In this document: piece after piece, positions 1 through 8,263 of the stretch
Layout of the letters: every line of letters begins with the position of its first letter
How positions within the stretch are numbered: position 1 is the stretch's first letter
Source: Roseisolibacter agri
GTDB lineage: Bacteria > Gemmatimonadota > Gemmatimonadetes > Gemmatimonadales > Gemmatimonadaceae
Length of the DNA: 64,000 nt
Assembly (NCBI RefSeq): GCF_030159095.1
Contig: NZ_BRXS01000003.1
Span: forward strand, 62,001-126,000
Reading direction: 5' to 3'
Notes under the pieces: model-generated
Seen by the model: only the letters and a program-made list of their open reading frames with translations
Told to the model about the DNA's origin: nothing
Databases searched by the model: none
Translations under genes and position numbers: made by a program

Positions 1-2
1 GC

Positions 3-1193
3 GCCGAGCGCGCCGAGGCGGACCTCCGGCGCGCCGCGCTGCGCACCGCCGTCCGCACGGCCCGCCACGTCTCGCTCGACCTCGCGGTCGACGGGCGGAC
101 GCTGCGCGTGAACGGCGTCGCGCACCTGGGCGCGACGGCGGAGGAGCAGGCGCTCGTGACGACGCTGCGCGAGGCGCGCATCGCGCGGCTCACCGTGCGC
201 GCGGGCGCGGGCGTGCGCGACGTCGCCCACCTCGCGGGGCTGCTCGCCCACGCGGAGGGCGCGACCGGCACGGCGCTGGTGCGCGAGCTGGACGCGCGGC
301 GGCTGTGGAGCGTGCGGCTGGTCGCCGCGCCCGACGGCGTGACGGCGGATCCCGAGCTGTCGCCGGCGCTGGCGGGCGCGCTCGTGCTGGTGCGCGGCGC
401 CGTCGCGCATGGCGGGCCCGCGAGCGCGCCCGAGCTGGACGCGGCGGCCGCGCTGCTGGCGGAGGACGTCGCGCCGGAGATCCACGCGGCGGCGGGCGCG
501 GTGCTGCGCCGCGAGGGCGACGCCGGCGCGCGCGCGCTCATCGCGCGGCTGGCCGCGGCCGAGTCGATCGCCGCGCGCCGCCGCTGCTTCGACGCGCTGC
601 TCGACATCGGCGCGGGCGTCGCGGAGCTGGTGGACGCGCTGCAGCATCCGCAGTGGTACGTCGTCCGCAACGTCGCGGAGCTGCTCGGCGCGCTGGAGGC
701 GCGCGAGGCGGAGGTGCCGCTGGCGCTGCTGCTGGCGCATCCGGACGTGCGCGTGCGCGAGGCCGCCGCGGTCGCGCTGGACCGGCTGGCGACGCCCGTC
801 GCCCGCGACGCGCTGCGCGGCGTGCTGTCGGACGAGTCGACGACCGTGCGGCGCCTGTCGGTGCGCGCGATCGCGGCGCCGGGCGGTGCGCCGGGGCGTG
901 CGGCGGCCGCGCGCCTGATCGCGGCGTTCGACCGCGAGGCCGATCCGGACGTGCGGCTCGAAGCCGTGGCGGCGCTCGGGCGCGTCGGCACCTTCGACGC
1001 GGTGCAGCGGCTGCTGCGGCTGGCCGGCGCGCGCGAGGCGCATCAGGGCGCGGCGGTGCGTGTGGCGGCGCTGCACGCGCTGGCGCAGGCGCGCGGCGCC
1101 GCCGCGGACGCGACGCTGCGCGCGTTGATCGACGACCGCGAGCCCGCGGTGCGCGAGACCGCGCGGCGCCTGCTCGCGACGCTCGCCGCATGA
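3..1193 (+). CDS. HEAT-repeat protein, 5' end outside window
   Basis: The frame is open from base 3, so the gene starts before the window; a GTG at 108 is an internal valine, not a necessary start. The visible ~397 residues are Ala/Arg-rich helical repeats. The second half has clear HEAT/PBS-lyase-type repeats, for example around [20 protein letters not shown] and REPAVRETARRLLATL at the C terminus. Such repeats form a solenoid used for protein-protein contacts, and no catalytic motif is visible. The stop (TGA 1191-1193) overlaps the ATG of the next gene as ATGA, so the two are translationally coupled. Function beyond a scaffold is unknown; the following GAF-domain gene suggests a signalling context. 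Confidence 0.75.
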   Translation, partial: AERAEADLRRAALRTAVRTARHVSLDLAVDGRTLRVNGVAHLGATAEEQALVTTLREARIARLTVRAGAGVRDVAHLAGLLAHAEGATGTALVRELDARRLWSVRLVAAPDGVTADPELSPALAGALVLVRGAVAHGGPASAPELDAAAALLAEDVAPEIHAAAGAVLRREGDAGARALIARLAAAESIAARRRCFDALLDIGAGVAELVDALQHPQWYVVRNVAELLGALEAREAEVPLALLLAHPDVRVREAAAVALDRLATPVARDALRGVLSDESTTVRRLSVRAIAAPGGAPGRAAAARLIAAFDREADPDVRLEAVAALGRVGTFDAVQRLLRLAGAREAHQGAAVRVAALHALAQARGAAADATLRALIDDREPAVRETARRLLATLAA

Positions 1194-1507
1194 CGATGGC
1201 CGCGACGCCCGCCGCGCGTCCGATGCGCATCCCCGGCTACGGGCTGCCGGCGCCCGCCGAGGCCGACCTGCTGCTGGCGCTGACGCGCCAGTTCGGGGCC
1301 GAGCGGGCGGCAACGGTGCTCGCCGAAGCGCTGCAGGCGGCCGGCCTGCGCGCCGACGATGCCCCCTTCCCGCCCGGCGCGCTCGCGCGGGTCGCCGACG
1401 TGCTCGCGCAGCAGGACGGCGTGACGCGCGTCATCGGCCGCTCGTTCGCGATCCGGCTCGCGACCTACCTCCTGCTGCGGCGCCGCTCGGCGCCGTCCGT
1501 CCCGTGA
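1190..1507 (+). CDS. small hypothetical protein, 105 aa
   Basis: This ORF is coupled on both sides: its ATG overlaps the stop of the HEAT-repeat gene, and its TGA (1505-1507) overlaps the GTG of the GAF gene. It is a soluble, mostly helical protein (LLLALTRQFGAERAATVLAEAL and RVADVLAQQDGVTRVIGRSF) with no cysteines, no signal peptide and no motif I recognise. The overlap with both neighbours is the main evidence that it is real and belongs to a three-gene operon with them. Confidence 0.6.
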   Translation: MTMAATPAARPMRIPGYGLPAPAEADLLLALTRQFGAERAATVLAEALQAAGLRADDAPFPPGALARVADVLAQQDGVTRVIGRSFAIRLATYLLLRRRSAPSVP

Positions 1508-2058
1508 CCTCCATTCCCGAGCCCGTGCCGCGCGCCGCGGCGTCGCTGACCGGCCCCGAGGCCGCCGCCGTGTACGACCGGGCGCGGCTGGCGGAGGTCG
1601 CGCGTCTCGGCCTCGACCAGCCGGCGGCCGACGCGGTGCTGTCGGCGGCGGTGCGCGCCGCGGCGGGCGCGCTGTCGCTGCCCATCGGCCTCGTGACGAT
1701 CGTCCTCGACGAGGCGCAGTTCTTCCTCGCGCACACGGGCCTCGACGGCTGGATGGCCGAGACGCACGGCGGGCCGGTGGAGTGGAGCTTCTGCCGCTTC
1801 GCGGTCGCGTCGCTGGCGCCGTTCGTCGTGGAGGACGCGACCGTGCATCCGCTGGTGCGCGAGTCGCCGCCGGTGACGATCGACAACCTGCGCTGCTACG
1901 CGGGCGTCCCGCTGGTCACGTCGCGCGGCGTGGCGGTCGGCACGCTGTGCGTCGCGGGCGAGGAGCCGCGGCAGTTCGCGGACGCGGACATCGCGACGCT
2001 GCGCGCGCTGGCCGACGACGTCGTCGCACACCTCGAGCGGCGCGAGCCGCGCGCCTAG
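1504..2058 (+). CDS. GAF-domain protein
   Basis: The protein has 184 residues and a GTG start overlapping the previous stop (GTGA). A short helical N terminus (about 1-35) leads into one GAF domain (about 36-180). The typical GAF features are the strand GLVTIVLDEAQFFLAHTGL, the segment WSFCRFAVASLAPFVVEDA, then DNLRCYAGVPLVTSRGVAVGTLCV. There is no output domain, so it is a stand-alone sensor or adaptor. A conserved Cys in WSFC is typical of small stand-alone GAF proteins, but I cannot tell the ligand. Its stop is separated by 1 bp from the stop of the convergent thioesterase gene. Confidence 0.8.
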   Translation: MTSIPEPVPRAAASLTGPEAAAVYDRARLAEVARLGLDQPAADAVLSAAVRAAAGALSLPIGLVTIVLDEAQFFLAHTGLDGWMAETHGGPVEWSFCRFAVASLAPFVVEDATVHPLVRESPPVTIDNLRCYAGVPLVTSRGVAVGTLCVAGEEPRQFADADIATLRALADDVVAHLERREPRA

Positions 2059-2059
2059 C

Positions 2060-2500
2060 CTACGCGGGCTCGCGCTCGAGCGGCACGACGGCGAGCGTGC
2101 AGCGCGAGATGCACACGAGGCGCTCGCGCGCGTCGCTGATCCGGATCTCCCACACCTGCGTGCTGCGTCCCACGTGCACCGGGGTGCCGACGGCGGTCAC
2201 GACGCCGTCGCGCACCGGGCGCAGGTGGTTGGCGTTGATCTCGAGGCCGACCGCCATGAAGCGCGCGCGGTCGATGTTGAGCGACGCGGCGATGGACGCC
2301 ACGCTCTCGGCCAGCGCGACCGAGGCGCCGCCGTGCAGGAGCCCGTACGGCTGGTGCACGCGCTGCTCGACCGACATCGTCGCGACCACGCGCGCGGGCT
2401 CCGCCTCGATCACGTCGATGCCGAGGTGGTCGACGAGGCCGCGCGAGGGGAAGCCCTGCAGCCAGGCGCGCACCTCGTCGGTCATGCGGGGTGTCGTCAT
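2060..2500 (-). CDS. hotdog-fold thioesterase, PaaI/YdiI type
   Basis: This 146-residue protein is the size of a single hotdog domain. The segment HQPYGLLHGGASVALAESVAS matches the PaaI/MenI-like signature, with HGG followed by the helix that carries the catalytic acidic residue. Members hydrolyse acyl-CoA thioesters such as hydroxyphenylacetyl-CoA or 1,4-dihydroxy-2-naphthoyl-CoA in the cytoplasm; the exact substrate cannot be read here. The start lies 3 bp after the stop of the upstream minus-strand gene (2504-2986), so the two probably share a transcript. Confidence 0.85.
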   Translation of the reverse strand: MTTPRMTDEVRAWLQGFPSRGLVDHLGIDVIEAEPARVVATMSVEQRVHQPYGLLHGGASVALAESVASIAASLNIDRARFMAVGLEINANHLRPVRDGVVTAVGTPVHVGRSTQVWEIRISDARERLVCISRCTLAVVPLEREPA

Positions 2501-2503
2501 CGC

Positions 2504-2986
2504 TCAGCCGACGAGCTGGGCGTGCCAGGACTCGCGCAGCGGACGCTCGAAGCGCGTGCGCCAGTCGCGCGCGGTGGTGACGGTGGTGTCGAACACGGGC
2601 CGGTCGGCGCCGCCGCCACTGCGCGCCGCGAAGGCCTCGCGGTCGGCCACCTGCACGTCGCCGGCGTCGTCGCGCCAGTAGACGCGCCCGCCGCCGAGCA
2701 GCGTGGTGCCGAGCACGGGCTCGAGCGCGTGCAGCGCGCGGAACATCCCGTCGATCGAGCAGCCGGACGCGCCCTCGACGGACTGGTCGACGCCGACGGC
2801 GAGAAAGCGATCGTCGCGCCAGTCGCGCGCGCAGCGCAGCGGCACGCCGTGCGCGGACCACACGGACAGGAACTGGTCGACGCGCGCCAGCAGCGATTCG
2901 GCTGCGGCGCCGCGCACGGGGTCGGCCGCGGCGAACACCCAGACGCGGGCGTCGTCGGGCAGCTGGGCGAAGGGGACGGCGGGCAT
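2504..2986 (-). CDS. small conserved protein of the family often mislabelled 'ABC transporter ATPase'
   Basis: I chose the ATG at 2986, giving 160 residues beginning MPAVPFAQLPDDARVWVFAA. The start, the segment RFLAVGVDQS..ASGCSIDGMFRAL and the end SWHAQL match my memory of a Bacteroidetes/Gemmatimonadota family of about 160 aa that databases call ABC transporter ATPase. It has no Walker A or B motif, so that name is not supported. Function is unknown. A TATCTT hexamer ends 6 nt before the ATG, compatible with a leaderless transcript. It probably forms an operon with the downstream thioesterase. Confidence 0.75.
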   Translation of the reverse strand: MPAVPFAQLPDDARVWVFAAADPVRGAAAESLLARVDQFLSVWSAHGVPLRCARDWRDDRFLAVGVDQSVEGASGCSIDGMFRALHALEPVLGTTLLGGGRVYWRDDAGDVQVADREAFAARSGGGADRPVFDTTVTTARDWRTRFERPLRESWHAQLVG

Positions 2987-2992
2987 GGGGAG

Positions 2993-2998
2993 AAGATA
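2993..2998 (-). promoter_or_regulatory. -10-like hexamer TATCTT, leaderless start
   Basis: On the minus strand TATCTT is followed by exactly 6 nt and then the ATG at 2986. A start of transcription 7 nt after the hexamer would fall on the A of ATG. No Shine-Dalgarno sequence is present. Confidence 0.5.
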
Positions 2999-3009
2999 GC
3001 GGCGTGCGG

Positions 3010-3260
3010 CGTGCTGCGTGCTGCGTGGCATGCCTCCACGCGCCGGACCCCTGCTGCCGTTTGGAGGGATGCGGATGCTCCGGATCACGACGGATGCTGC
3101 GGATCGCTCCGCGCGGCGACGACGCTCCATGCGCGACACGGGGCGATCCGAGTGATCCGTTCGGATCCGGAGCATCCGCGTCCCCCCAGCAGGCGAACGG
3201 GTCCGGCGCACCGACGCGTCCCGAGGCCGTTCACGCGGCACGCAGCACGCCACACGCAGC
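3010..3260. repeat. nested palindromic intergenic element, family A copy 1
   Basis: The outer arms are GCGTGCTGCGTG-like (3010-3028) and CACGCAGCACGC-like (3236-3250). Inside are GCGCCGGACCC (3041-3051) and its complement GGGTCCGGCGC (3200-3210). A core stem follows, built from GCGGATGCTCCGGATC (3071-3086) and GGATCCGGAGCATCCGCG (3163-3180). The whole gap between the two minus-strand genes is this element, at the 3' end of the DUF486 gene. The same modules recur at about 7.9, 15.4 and, with another core, 14.2 and 17.8 kb. Confidence 0.85.
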
Positions 3261-3262
3261 GC

Positions 3263-3613
3263 TCAGCTTCCGTGGCCGCGGAACACGAAGTAGACCGCCC
3301 CCAGCAGGCACAGCCCCGCCCACAGGAAGTCGAGCCGCGGCGCCTGCTTCATGTACAGCACGCTGAACGGCACGAACACCAGCAGCGTGATGACCTCCTG
3401 CAGCATCTTCAGCTGCGGCAGCGTCAGCACCGTGAAGCCGATGCGGTTGGCGGGGACCTGCAGCAGGTACTCGAAGAGCGCGATCCCCCAGCTCACGATC
3501 GCCGCGATCCACCAGGGCCGCTCCGCCAGCGACCGCAGGTGGCCGTACCAGGCGTAGGTCATGAAGACGTTCGAGAGCGTCAGCAGCAGGACGGTGCGGA
3601 GCGTCGCGGGCAT
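3263..3613 (-). CDS. DUF486 family membrane protein (DMT-like)
   Basis: The protein has 116 residues and four predicted membrane helices. It matches the DUF486 pattern: an N-terminal helix with LLLTLSNVFMTYAWYGHL, then WWIAAIVSWGIALFEYLLQVPANRIG, and a last helix ending VYFVFRG. The family is a four-helix relative of small drug/metabolite transporters; a substrate is not known. It is transcribed divergently from elaA across a 50-bp gap, and the family A palindrome follows its stop. Confidence 0.85.
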   Translation of the reverse strand: MPATLRTVLLLTLSNVFMTYAWYGHLRSLAERPWWIAAIVSWGIALFEYLLQVPANRIGFTVLTLPQLKMLQEVITLLVFVPFSVLYMKQAPRLDFLWAGLCLLGAVYFVFRGHGS

Positions 3614-3651
3614 GGCAGGAGGCGCGGATGGCAGCGGGAACGGACCGGGAA

Positions 3652-3657
3652 TATGAT
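3652..3657 (+). promoter_or_regulatory. -10-like hexamer TATGAT, leaderless start of elaA
   Basis: TATGAT is followed by six bases (GCGCGC) and then ATG at 3664. Transcription would start on the A of the start codon. There is no Shine-Dalgarno sequence in the gap. The hexamer is the only AT-rich patch between the two divergent genes. Confidence 0.55.
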
Positions 3658-3663
3658 GCGCGC

Positions 3664-4134
3664 ATGTCGGACTCCGTCACCTGGCGCCTGGCGCCGTACC
3701 ACGACCTGACGCGCGACGAGCTGTACGCGCTGCTGCAGCTCCGCCAGCGCGTGTTCGTCGTCGAGCAGAGCTGCCCCTTCCTGGACATCGACGGCGCGGA
3801 CGACCGCGCGTGGCACCTGCTGGGCTGGACGCGCGACGCCGAGGGCGCGCCGCTGCTGGGCGCCTACGCGCGGCTGTTCGCGCCCGGCGCGATGTACGAC
3901 GAGGCGTCGATCGGCCGCGTGGTGACGCACCCCGCCGCGCGACGCGGCGGGCTGGGACGTGCGCTGATGCGGGAGGCGCTGGCGCGGCTGGCGACGTTGT
4001 CGCCGGGATCGCCGGTGCGCATCGGCGCCCAGCGCTACCTGGAGCGCTTCTACGAGAGCCTCGGCTTCCACGTCGCGGGGCCGGAGTACCTGGAGGACGG
4101 GATCCCGCACGTGGAGATGCTGCGCACCGCCTGA
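3664..4134 (+). CDS. elaA: GNAT acetyltransferase ElaA
   Basis: The product has 156 residues from the ATG at 3664; an in-frame ATG at 3628 lies upstream of the predicted promoter and is rejected. ElaA-type features are ALLQLRQRVFVVEQSCPFLDIDG near the N terminus, the acetyl-CoA loop ARRGGLGRALMREAL, the segment RIGAQRYLERFYESLGF and the terminal DGIPHVEM. The family is a cytoplasmic N-acetyltransferase of uncertain substrate. Length and motif order match the E. coli protein closely. Confidence 0.92.
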   Translation: MSDSVTWRLAPYHDLTRDELYALLQLRQRVFVVEQSCPFLDIDGADDRAWHLLGWTRDAEGAPLLGAYARLFAPGAMYDEASIGRVVTHPAARRGGLGRALMREALARLATLSPGSPVRIGAQRYLERFYESLGFHVAGPEYLEDGIPHVEMLRTA

Positions 4135-4265
4135 GGGGCGGACTGGGGGCTGCGGATCTCGGACGCCGCCGCGCGCAGCGGTCGTTACCCGCCCGCGACC
4201 GTTCCGCCACGGCACGCGGACACGTGGATGCCATCGTCCGGCCGACCCTCACGCCGGACCGACGC

Positions 4266-4607
4266 ATGCCGCTCCCGACACTCCCGACGCTCCCGACGCT
4301 CCCGACGCTCTCGCCCGCCGCCCGCCCGTACGACCCGTCCACGTCCGACCCGACCGCCAGCGCGCTCGCGCGGGCGGTCGAGGCACGCGACCGGCGCGGC
4401 ATGGACGTCGACGGAGCGCTGTCGCTGTTCGTGCGCCGCGCCCGCGTCCACGAGGAGCCCGTGGAGCGCATGCTCGCGCGGCTGAAGCGGCTGCTGCTGG
4501 CCCACGTCCGGCCGCTGCGCGCCGACGACGATCCGCAGGAGGTCGTCGCGCTCGTGATGCGGCGCGCGATCACGGCCTACTACACCGCCGACCAGCGCGC
4601 CGACTGA
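4266..4607 (+). CDS. hypothetical protein with N-terminal (LPT)n repeat
   Basis: From the ATG at 4266 the product has 113 residues; a GTG at 4224 in frame would add 14. The N terminus reads PLPTLPTLPTLPTL and is encoded by a 9-bp tandem repeat (CTCCCGACR, four units). The rest is helical and charged (RDRRGMDVDGALSLFVRRARVHEEPVERML), ending RRAITAYYTADQRAD. I recognise no family. It may be a small regulatory or structural protein; the body looks conserved in style while the repeat could vary in copy number. Confidence 0.5.
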   Translation: MPLPTLPTLPTLPTLSPAARPYDPSTSDPTASALARAVEARDRRGMDVDGALSLFVRRARVHEEPVERMLARLKRLLLAHVRPLRADDDPQEVVALVMRRAITAYYTADQRAD

Positions 4608-4694
4608 GCCGCCGCGGGCGGCGGACCGCCCGGCGCCGCGGCGGATTCGGGGCCGAGCCTTGGCGGCGGGAGTGTGCGGTGTTCTCGTACGCGC

Positions 4695-6437
4695 ATGCCG
4701 CACCAGACCGCGCTCCTGGCCACGATCGCTGCGGCGTTCGCGCTCGCTTTCCTGATGGGGGCCCTGGCCGCGCGCCTGCGCCTGCCGCCCCTCATCGGGT
4801 ACGTGCTGGCCGGTGCCGCGCTCGGGCCGTTCGCGCCCGGCTGGGTGACCGATGCCGCGATCGCGGGCCAGCTCGCGGAGATCGGCGTCATCCTCCTGAT
4901 GTTCGGCGTGGGGCTGCACTTCTCGCCCCGCGACCTGCTGGCGGTGCGCCGCGTGGCCGTGCCGGGCGCGCTGCTGCAGATGGGCGCCGCCACGGCGCTG
5001 GGGACGGCCCTCGCCCGCGCCTGGGATTGGCCCTGGGAGGGGGCGCTGGTCCTCGGCCTGTCGCTGTCGGTGGCGAGCACCGTCGTGGTGCTCCGCACGC
5101 TGGAGGCGCGGGGACGCCTCGACACGGCGGACGGGCGCACCGCCGTCGGCTGGCTGGTCGTGCAGGACCTGGCGATGGTGCTCGTGCTCGTGCTGCTGCC
5201 GGCGCTCGCGCCGGCGGGCGCGGCGCGCGCCGACGGCGCGCTCTGGTCGGGCCTCGCGCTCACGCTCGCGAAGGTCGGCGCGTTCCTGGCGCTGATGCTC
5301 GTGGTCGGTCGGCGCGCGGTGCCCTGGCTCCTCGTCCGCGTGGCGCGCCTCGGCTCGCGCGAGCTGTTCACGCTCGCCGTGCTGACCATCGCGCTCGGCG
5401 TCGCCGTGGGGGCGTCCGCGCTGTTCGGCGTGTCGTTCGCGCTCGGCGCGTTCTTCGCGGGCGTCGTGATCAGCGAGTCGGACCTCAGCCACCAGGCCGG
5501 CGCCGACGCGCTGCCGCTGCAGGACGCGTTCGCGGTGCTCTTCTTCGTGTCGGTGGGGATGCTCTTCGACCCGCTGATCCTGGTGCGCGAGCCGCTGCGC
5601 GTGCTGGCCGCGGTGGGCGTGGTGCTCGCCGGCAACGCGCTCGCGGCGCTCGTGCTGCTCGTGCGGCTGGGGCATCCGGCGCGCGCGTCGCTCGTCGTCG
5701 CCGCCAGCCTCGGACAGATCGGCGAGTTCTCCTTCATCCTCGTGGGGCTCGGCGTCGCGCTCGGCGTGCTGCCGCCCGAGGGGCGGAGCCTCGTGCTCGC
5801 GGCCGCGCTGGTGAGCATCGCGGGCAACCCGCTGCTGCTGGCCGCCGCGGGCGCGGCCGAGCGGTGGCTGGCGCTGCGGCCGCACGTGCTCGATCGGGTG
5901 GAGCGCGTGCCCGCGGGCGTCGCCGTCGTGCCGGATGCGTCGCCGACGCCCGCGCTGCGCGACCACGCAGTGCTCGTGGGCCACGGCCGCGTGGGGCGCA
6001 CGATCGGCGAGGCGCTGGCGCGCGAGGGGCTGCCCTACGTCGTGGTGGAGCGCGACCACCGCACCGTCGAGGCGCTGCGCGACCGCGGCGTGCCGGCGGT
6101 GTACGGCGACGCCTCGCGGGCCGGCGTGCTCGCGCACGCGCACCCGGAGCGCGCGCGCGTGGTGGTCGTGGCCGCGCCCGACCCGTACCATGCGCGGCAC
6201 ATCGTGGAGCTGGCGCGCCGCGCGCGACCGGGCATCGACGCCGTGGTGCGCACGCACAGCACCGAGGCGCAGGAGTACTTCGAGCGCATCGGCGTGGCGC
6301 ACGCGCTGATGGGCGAGCACCAGCTCGCGATCGGCATGGCGCGCCACACGCTGGCGGCGCTCGGCTGCGATGCGCAGCGCGCCGAGCGCACGGTGCGCGC
6401 GCTGGAGCGGCGCGAGGCGCGGGAGGCCGAGGCGTGA
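4695..6437 (+). CDS. CPA2 cation:proton antiporter with RCK domain (KefB/YbaL type)
   Basis: The protein has 580 residues. About 380 N-terminal residues form an antiporter domain with 11-13 membrane helices; signatures are LRLPPLIGYVLAGAALGPF, the motif LMFGVGLHFSPRDL and LGQIGEFSFILVGLG. A cytoplasmic RCK/TrkA-N domain follows (about 420-560) with the Rossmann motif LVGHGRVGRTIGEAL and VVVAAPDPYHARHIVELAR. It should exchange K+ or Na+ for H+ at the inner membrane, gated by nucleotide or glutathione-like ligands. The stop overlaps the GTG of the next antiporter gene. Confidence 0.9.
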   Translation: MPHQTALLATIAAAFALAFLMGALAARLRLPPLIGYVLAGAALGPFAPGWVTDAAIAGQLAEIGVILLMFGVGLHFSPRDLLAVRRVAVPGALLQMGAATALGTALARAWDWPWEGALVLGLSLSVASTVVVLRTLEARGRLDTADGRTAVGWLVVQDLAMVLVLVLLPALAPAGAARADGALWSGLALTLAKVGAFLALMLVVGRRAVPWLLVRVARLGSRELFTLAVLTIALGVAVGASALFGVSFALGAFFAGVVISESDLSHQAGADALPLQDAFAVLFFVSVGMLFDPLILVREPLRVLAAVGVVLAGNALAALVLLVRLGHPARASLVVAASLGQIGEFSFILVGLGVALGVLPPEGRSLVLAAALVSIAGNPLLLAAAGAAERWLALRPHVLDRVERVPAGVAVVPDASPTPALRDHAVLVGHGRVGRTIGEALAREGLPYVVVERDHRTVEALRDRGVPAVYGDASRAGVLAHAHPERARVVVVAAPDPYHARHIVELARRARPGIDAVVRTHSTEAQEYFERIGVAHALMGEHQLAIGMARHTLAALGCDAQRAERTVRALERREAREAEA

Positions 6438-7918
6438 GCACCACCGAGCCCGTCGCGACCGCGGTCCTGCTGGCGCTGTTCGGCGCGCTGCTGGCGGTGA
6501 GCGCGCTCTTCAGCCGCGCGTCGCAGCGCTTCGCGATCCCCGTCGCGCTCGTCTTCCTCGGCATCGGCATGCTGGCCGGCTCCGAGGGGCTCGGCGGCAT
6601 CGCGTTCGAGAACTACGGCTTCGCGTTCCGCATCGGCACGGTCGCGCTGGTGCTGATCCTCTTCGACGGCGGCCTGAACACGCCGATGCACGCGGTGCGC
6701 GACGCGGTGCGGCCGGCCGGCGTGCTGGCGACCGCCGGCGTGGCCGGGACGGCGGGCCTCGTCGCGACGGCCGCGCACGCGCTCTCGTTCGACTGGCCGG
6801 AGGCGCTGCTCATGGGCGCCGTCGTCTCGTCCACGGACGCGGCGGCCGTGTTCTCCGTGTTGCGCTCCAGCGGCATCAACCTCAAGCGCCGCGTCGGCAC
6901 GACGCTGGAGGTCGAGTCGGGCCTCAACGACCCGATGGCGGTCATCCTGACGATGGCGATGACGGCGCACCTGCTGCGGCCCGCGAGCGCGCTCGACTGG
7001 CACCTCGCGGTGGACGTGCTGCGCGAGATCGTCGTCGGCGGCACGCTGGGCATGGCGATCGGACGCGGCGGACGCGCGGTGCTGACGCGCGTGCGCCTGC
7101 CGGCCGGCGGGCTGTATCCCGCGCTCACGCTCGGCATCGCGTTCCTCGCGTTCGCCGTGCCGACGCTGGTGCACGGCAGCGGCTTCCTCGCCGTGTACGT
7201 CGCCGCGGTGATCATCGGGAACGGGCCCCTGCCCTTCCGTCCCGGGCTGCTGCGCGTGCACGACGCGCTCGCGTGGCTGAGCCAGATCGTGATGTTCCTC
7301 GTGCTCGGCCTCCTCGTCTTTCCCACGCGGCTGGCGGAGGTGGCGGGGACGGGGCTCGTGCTCGCGCTGTTCCTGGCGGTGGTCGCGCGGCCGGTCGTCG
7401 TCGCGGCGTGCCTCGCGCCCTTCCGCGCCTACACGCGGCGCGACGTCGCGTACGTGGGCTGGGTCGGGCTGCGCGGCGCGGTGCCGATCATCCTCGCGAC
7501 GTTCCCGGTGCTGGCGGGCGCGCCCGGCGCGGCACGCGTGTTCGACGTGGTGTTCTTCATCGTCGTCGTGAACGCGCTGATCCCCGGCGCGACGGTGCCG
7601 TGGGTGACGCGAAAGCTCGGCCTCGAGTCGGGCGAGCCGCCCGCGCCGCGCGCGGTGCTCGAGATCGAGAGCATGCAGCCGCTGGAGGGCGAGCTGCTGT
7701 CGTTCCACGTCGGCGACGAGCTGGCGGTGGCGGGCGTCGCGCTGCGCGACCTCTGGTTCCCCGAGGGCGCGTCGGTCGTGCTGATCGTGCGCGGACGCGA
7801 GCTGCTGGCGCCGAAGGGCGACACGGTGCTGACGCCGGGCGACCACGCGTACGTGTTCACGCGGCCGGAGGACCTGCCGATCGTGCAGCTGATGTTCGGG
7901 CGGCCGGAGGGAGACTGA
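6434..7918 (+). CDS. CPA1 potassium/proton antiporter (CvrA/NhaP2 type)
   Basis: The protein has 494 residues with a GTG start overlapping the previous stop. A membrane domain of about 12 helices carries the NhaP signatures LILFDGGLNTP, VVSSTDAAAVFSVLRSSG and LEVESGLNDPMAV. A C-terminal cytoplasmic TrkA-C-like module (about 405-490) includes GDELAVAGVALRDLWFPEG. Members of this family export K+ and keep cell volume and pH under osmotic stress. Being coupled to a CPA2 antiporter suggests joint control of two different transport mechanisms for the same ions. Confidence 0.9.
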   Translation: MSTTEPVATAVLLALFGALLAVSALFSRASQRFAIPVALVFLGIGMLAGSEGLGGIAFENYGFAFRIGTVALVLILFDGGLNTPMHAVRDAVRPAGVLATAGVAGTAGLVATAAHALSFDWPEALLMGAVVSSTDAAAVFSVLRSSGINLKRRVGTTLEVESGLNDPMAVILTMAMTAHLLRPASALDWHLAVDVLREIVVGGTLGMAIGRGGRAVLTRVRLPAGGLYPALTLGIAFLAFAVPTLVHGSGFLAVYVAAVIIGNGPLPFRPGLLRVHDALAWLSQIVMFLVLGLLVFPTRLAEVAGTGLVLALFLAVVARPVVVAACLAPFRAYTRRDVAYVGWVGLRGAVPIILATFPVLAGAPGAARVFDVVFFIVVVNALIPGATVPWVTRKLGLESGEPPAPRAVLEIESMQPLEGELLSFHVGDELAVAGVALRDLWFPEGASVVLIVRGRELLAPKGDTVLTPGDHAYVFTRPEDLPIVQLMFGRPEGD

Positions 7919-8120
7919 CGGCGTGCACGGCCGCTCGGGATGCGCCGGTGCGCCGGTCCTCTTGCCTGTTGGAGAGGACGCGGATGCTCCGGATCGGAAC
8001 GGATCATTCGGATCGCTCCGTGTGGCGCATGGAGCGTCGCCGCCACGCGGGACGATCCGTTCGATCCGCTGCATCCGGAGCATCCGCATCCCTCCAACGG
8101 CCAGAGGGGTCCAGCGCGCG
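7919..8120. repeat. nested palindromic intergenic element, family A copy 2
   Basis: The core stem is TTGGAGAGGACGCGGATGC plus TCCGGATC (7969-7995) against ATCCGGAGCATCCGCATCCC plus TCCAA (8074-8098). An inner GGATCGCTCCGTGTGGCG (8010-8027) faces CGCCACGCGG..CGATCC. The outer terminal arms seen in copies 1 and 3 are mostly missing here, and the element abuts a family B-like palindrome. It lies between two convergent genes. Confidence 0.8.
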
Positions 8121-8141
8121 AGGCCCGAACGACGAATACAA

Positions 8142-8229
8142 GACAGGATGACAGGATGACGAAGAGGCTCCGCGGTGCGCGTGGTCCTGTGCGCTCTGCG
8201 GAGCCTCCTGGTCATCCTATCATCCTGTC
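8142..8229. repeat. palindrome of family B type (copy 3), at a convergent gene junction
   Basis: The outer arm 8142-8160 (GACAGGATGACAGGATGAC) pairs with 8211-8229 at 18 of 19 positions. The inner arm GAGGCTCCGC (8164-8173) pairs with GCGGAGCCTC (8198-8207). As RNA it would form a long hairpin downstream of both the antiporter and the SPFH gene, so it could end transcription from both sides. Confidence 0.75.
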
Positions 8230-8263
8230 GAATGCCGTTTCCCGTTCGAGTCCTGCGCGCTGC

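Noticed and set aside
2504-2986. ABC transporter ATPase, the usual database name of this family
   Set aside because: No Walker A, Walker B or signature motif exists in its 160 residues.
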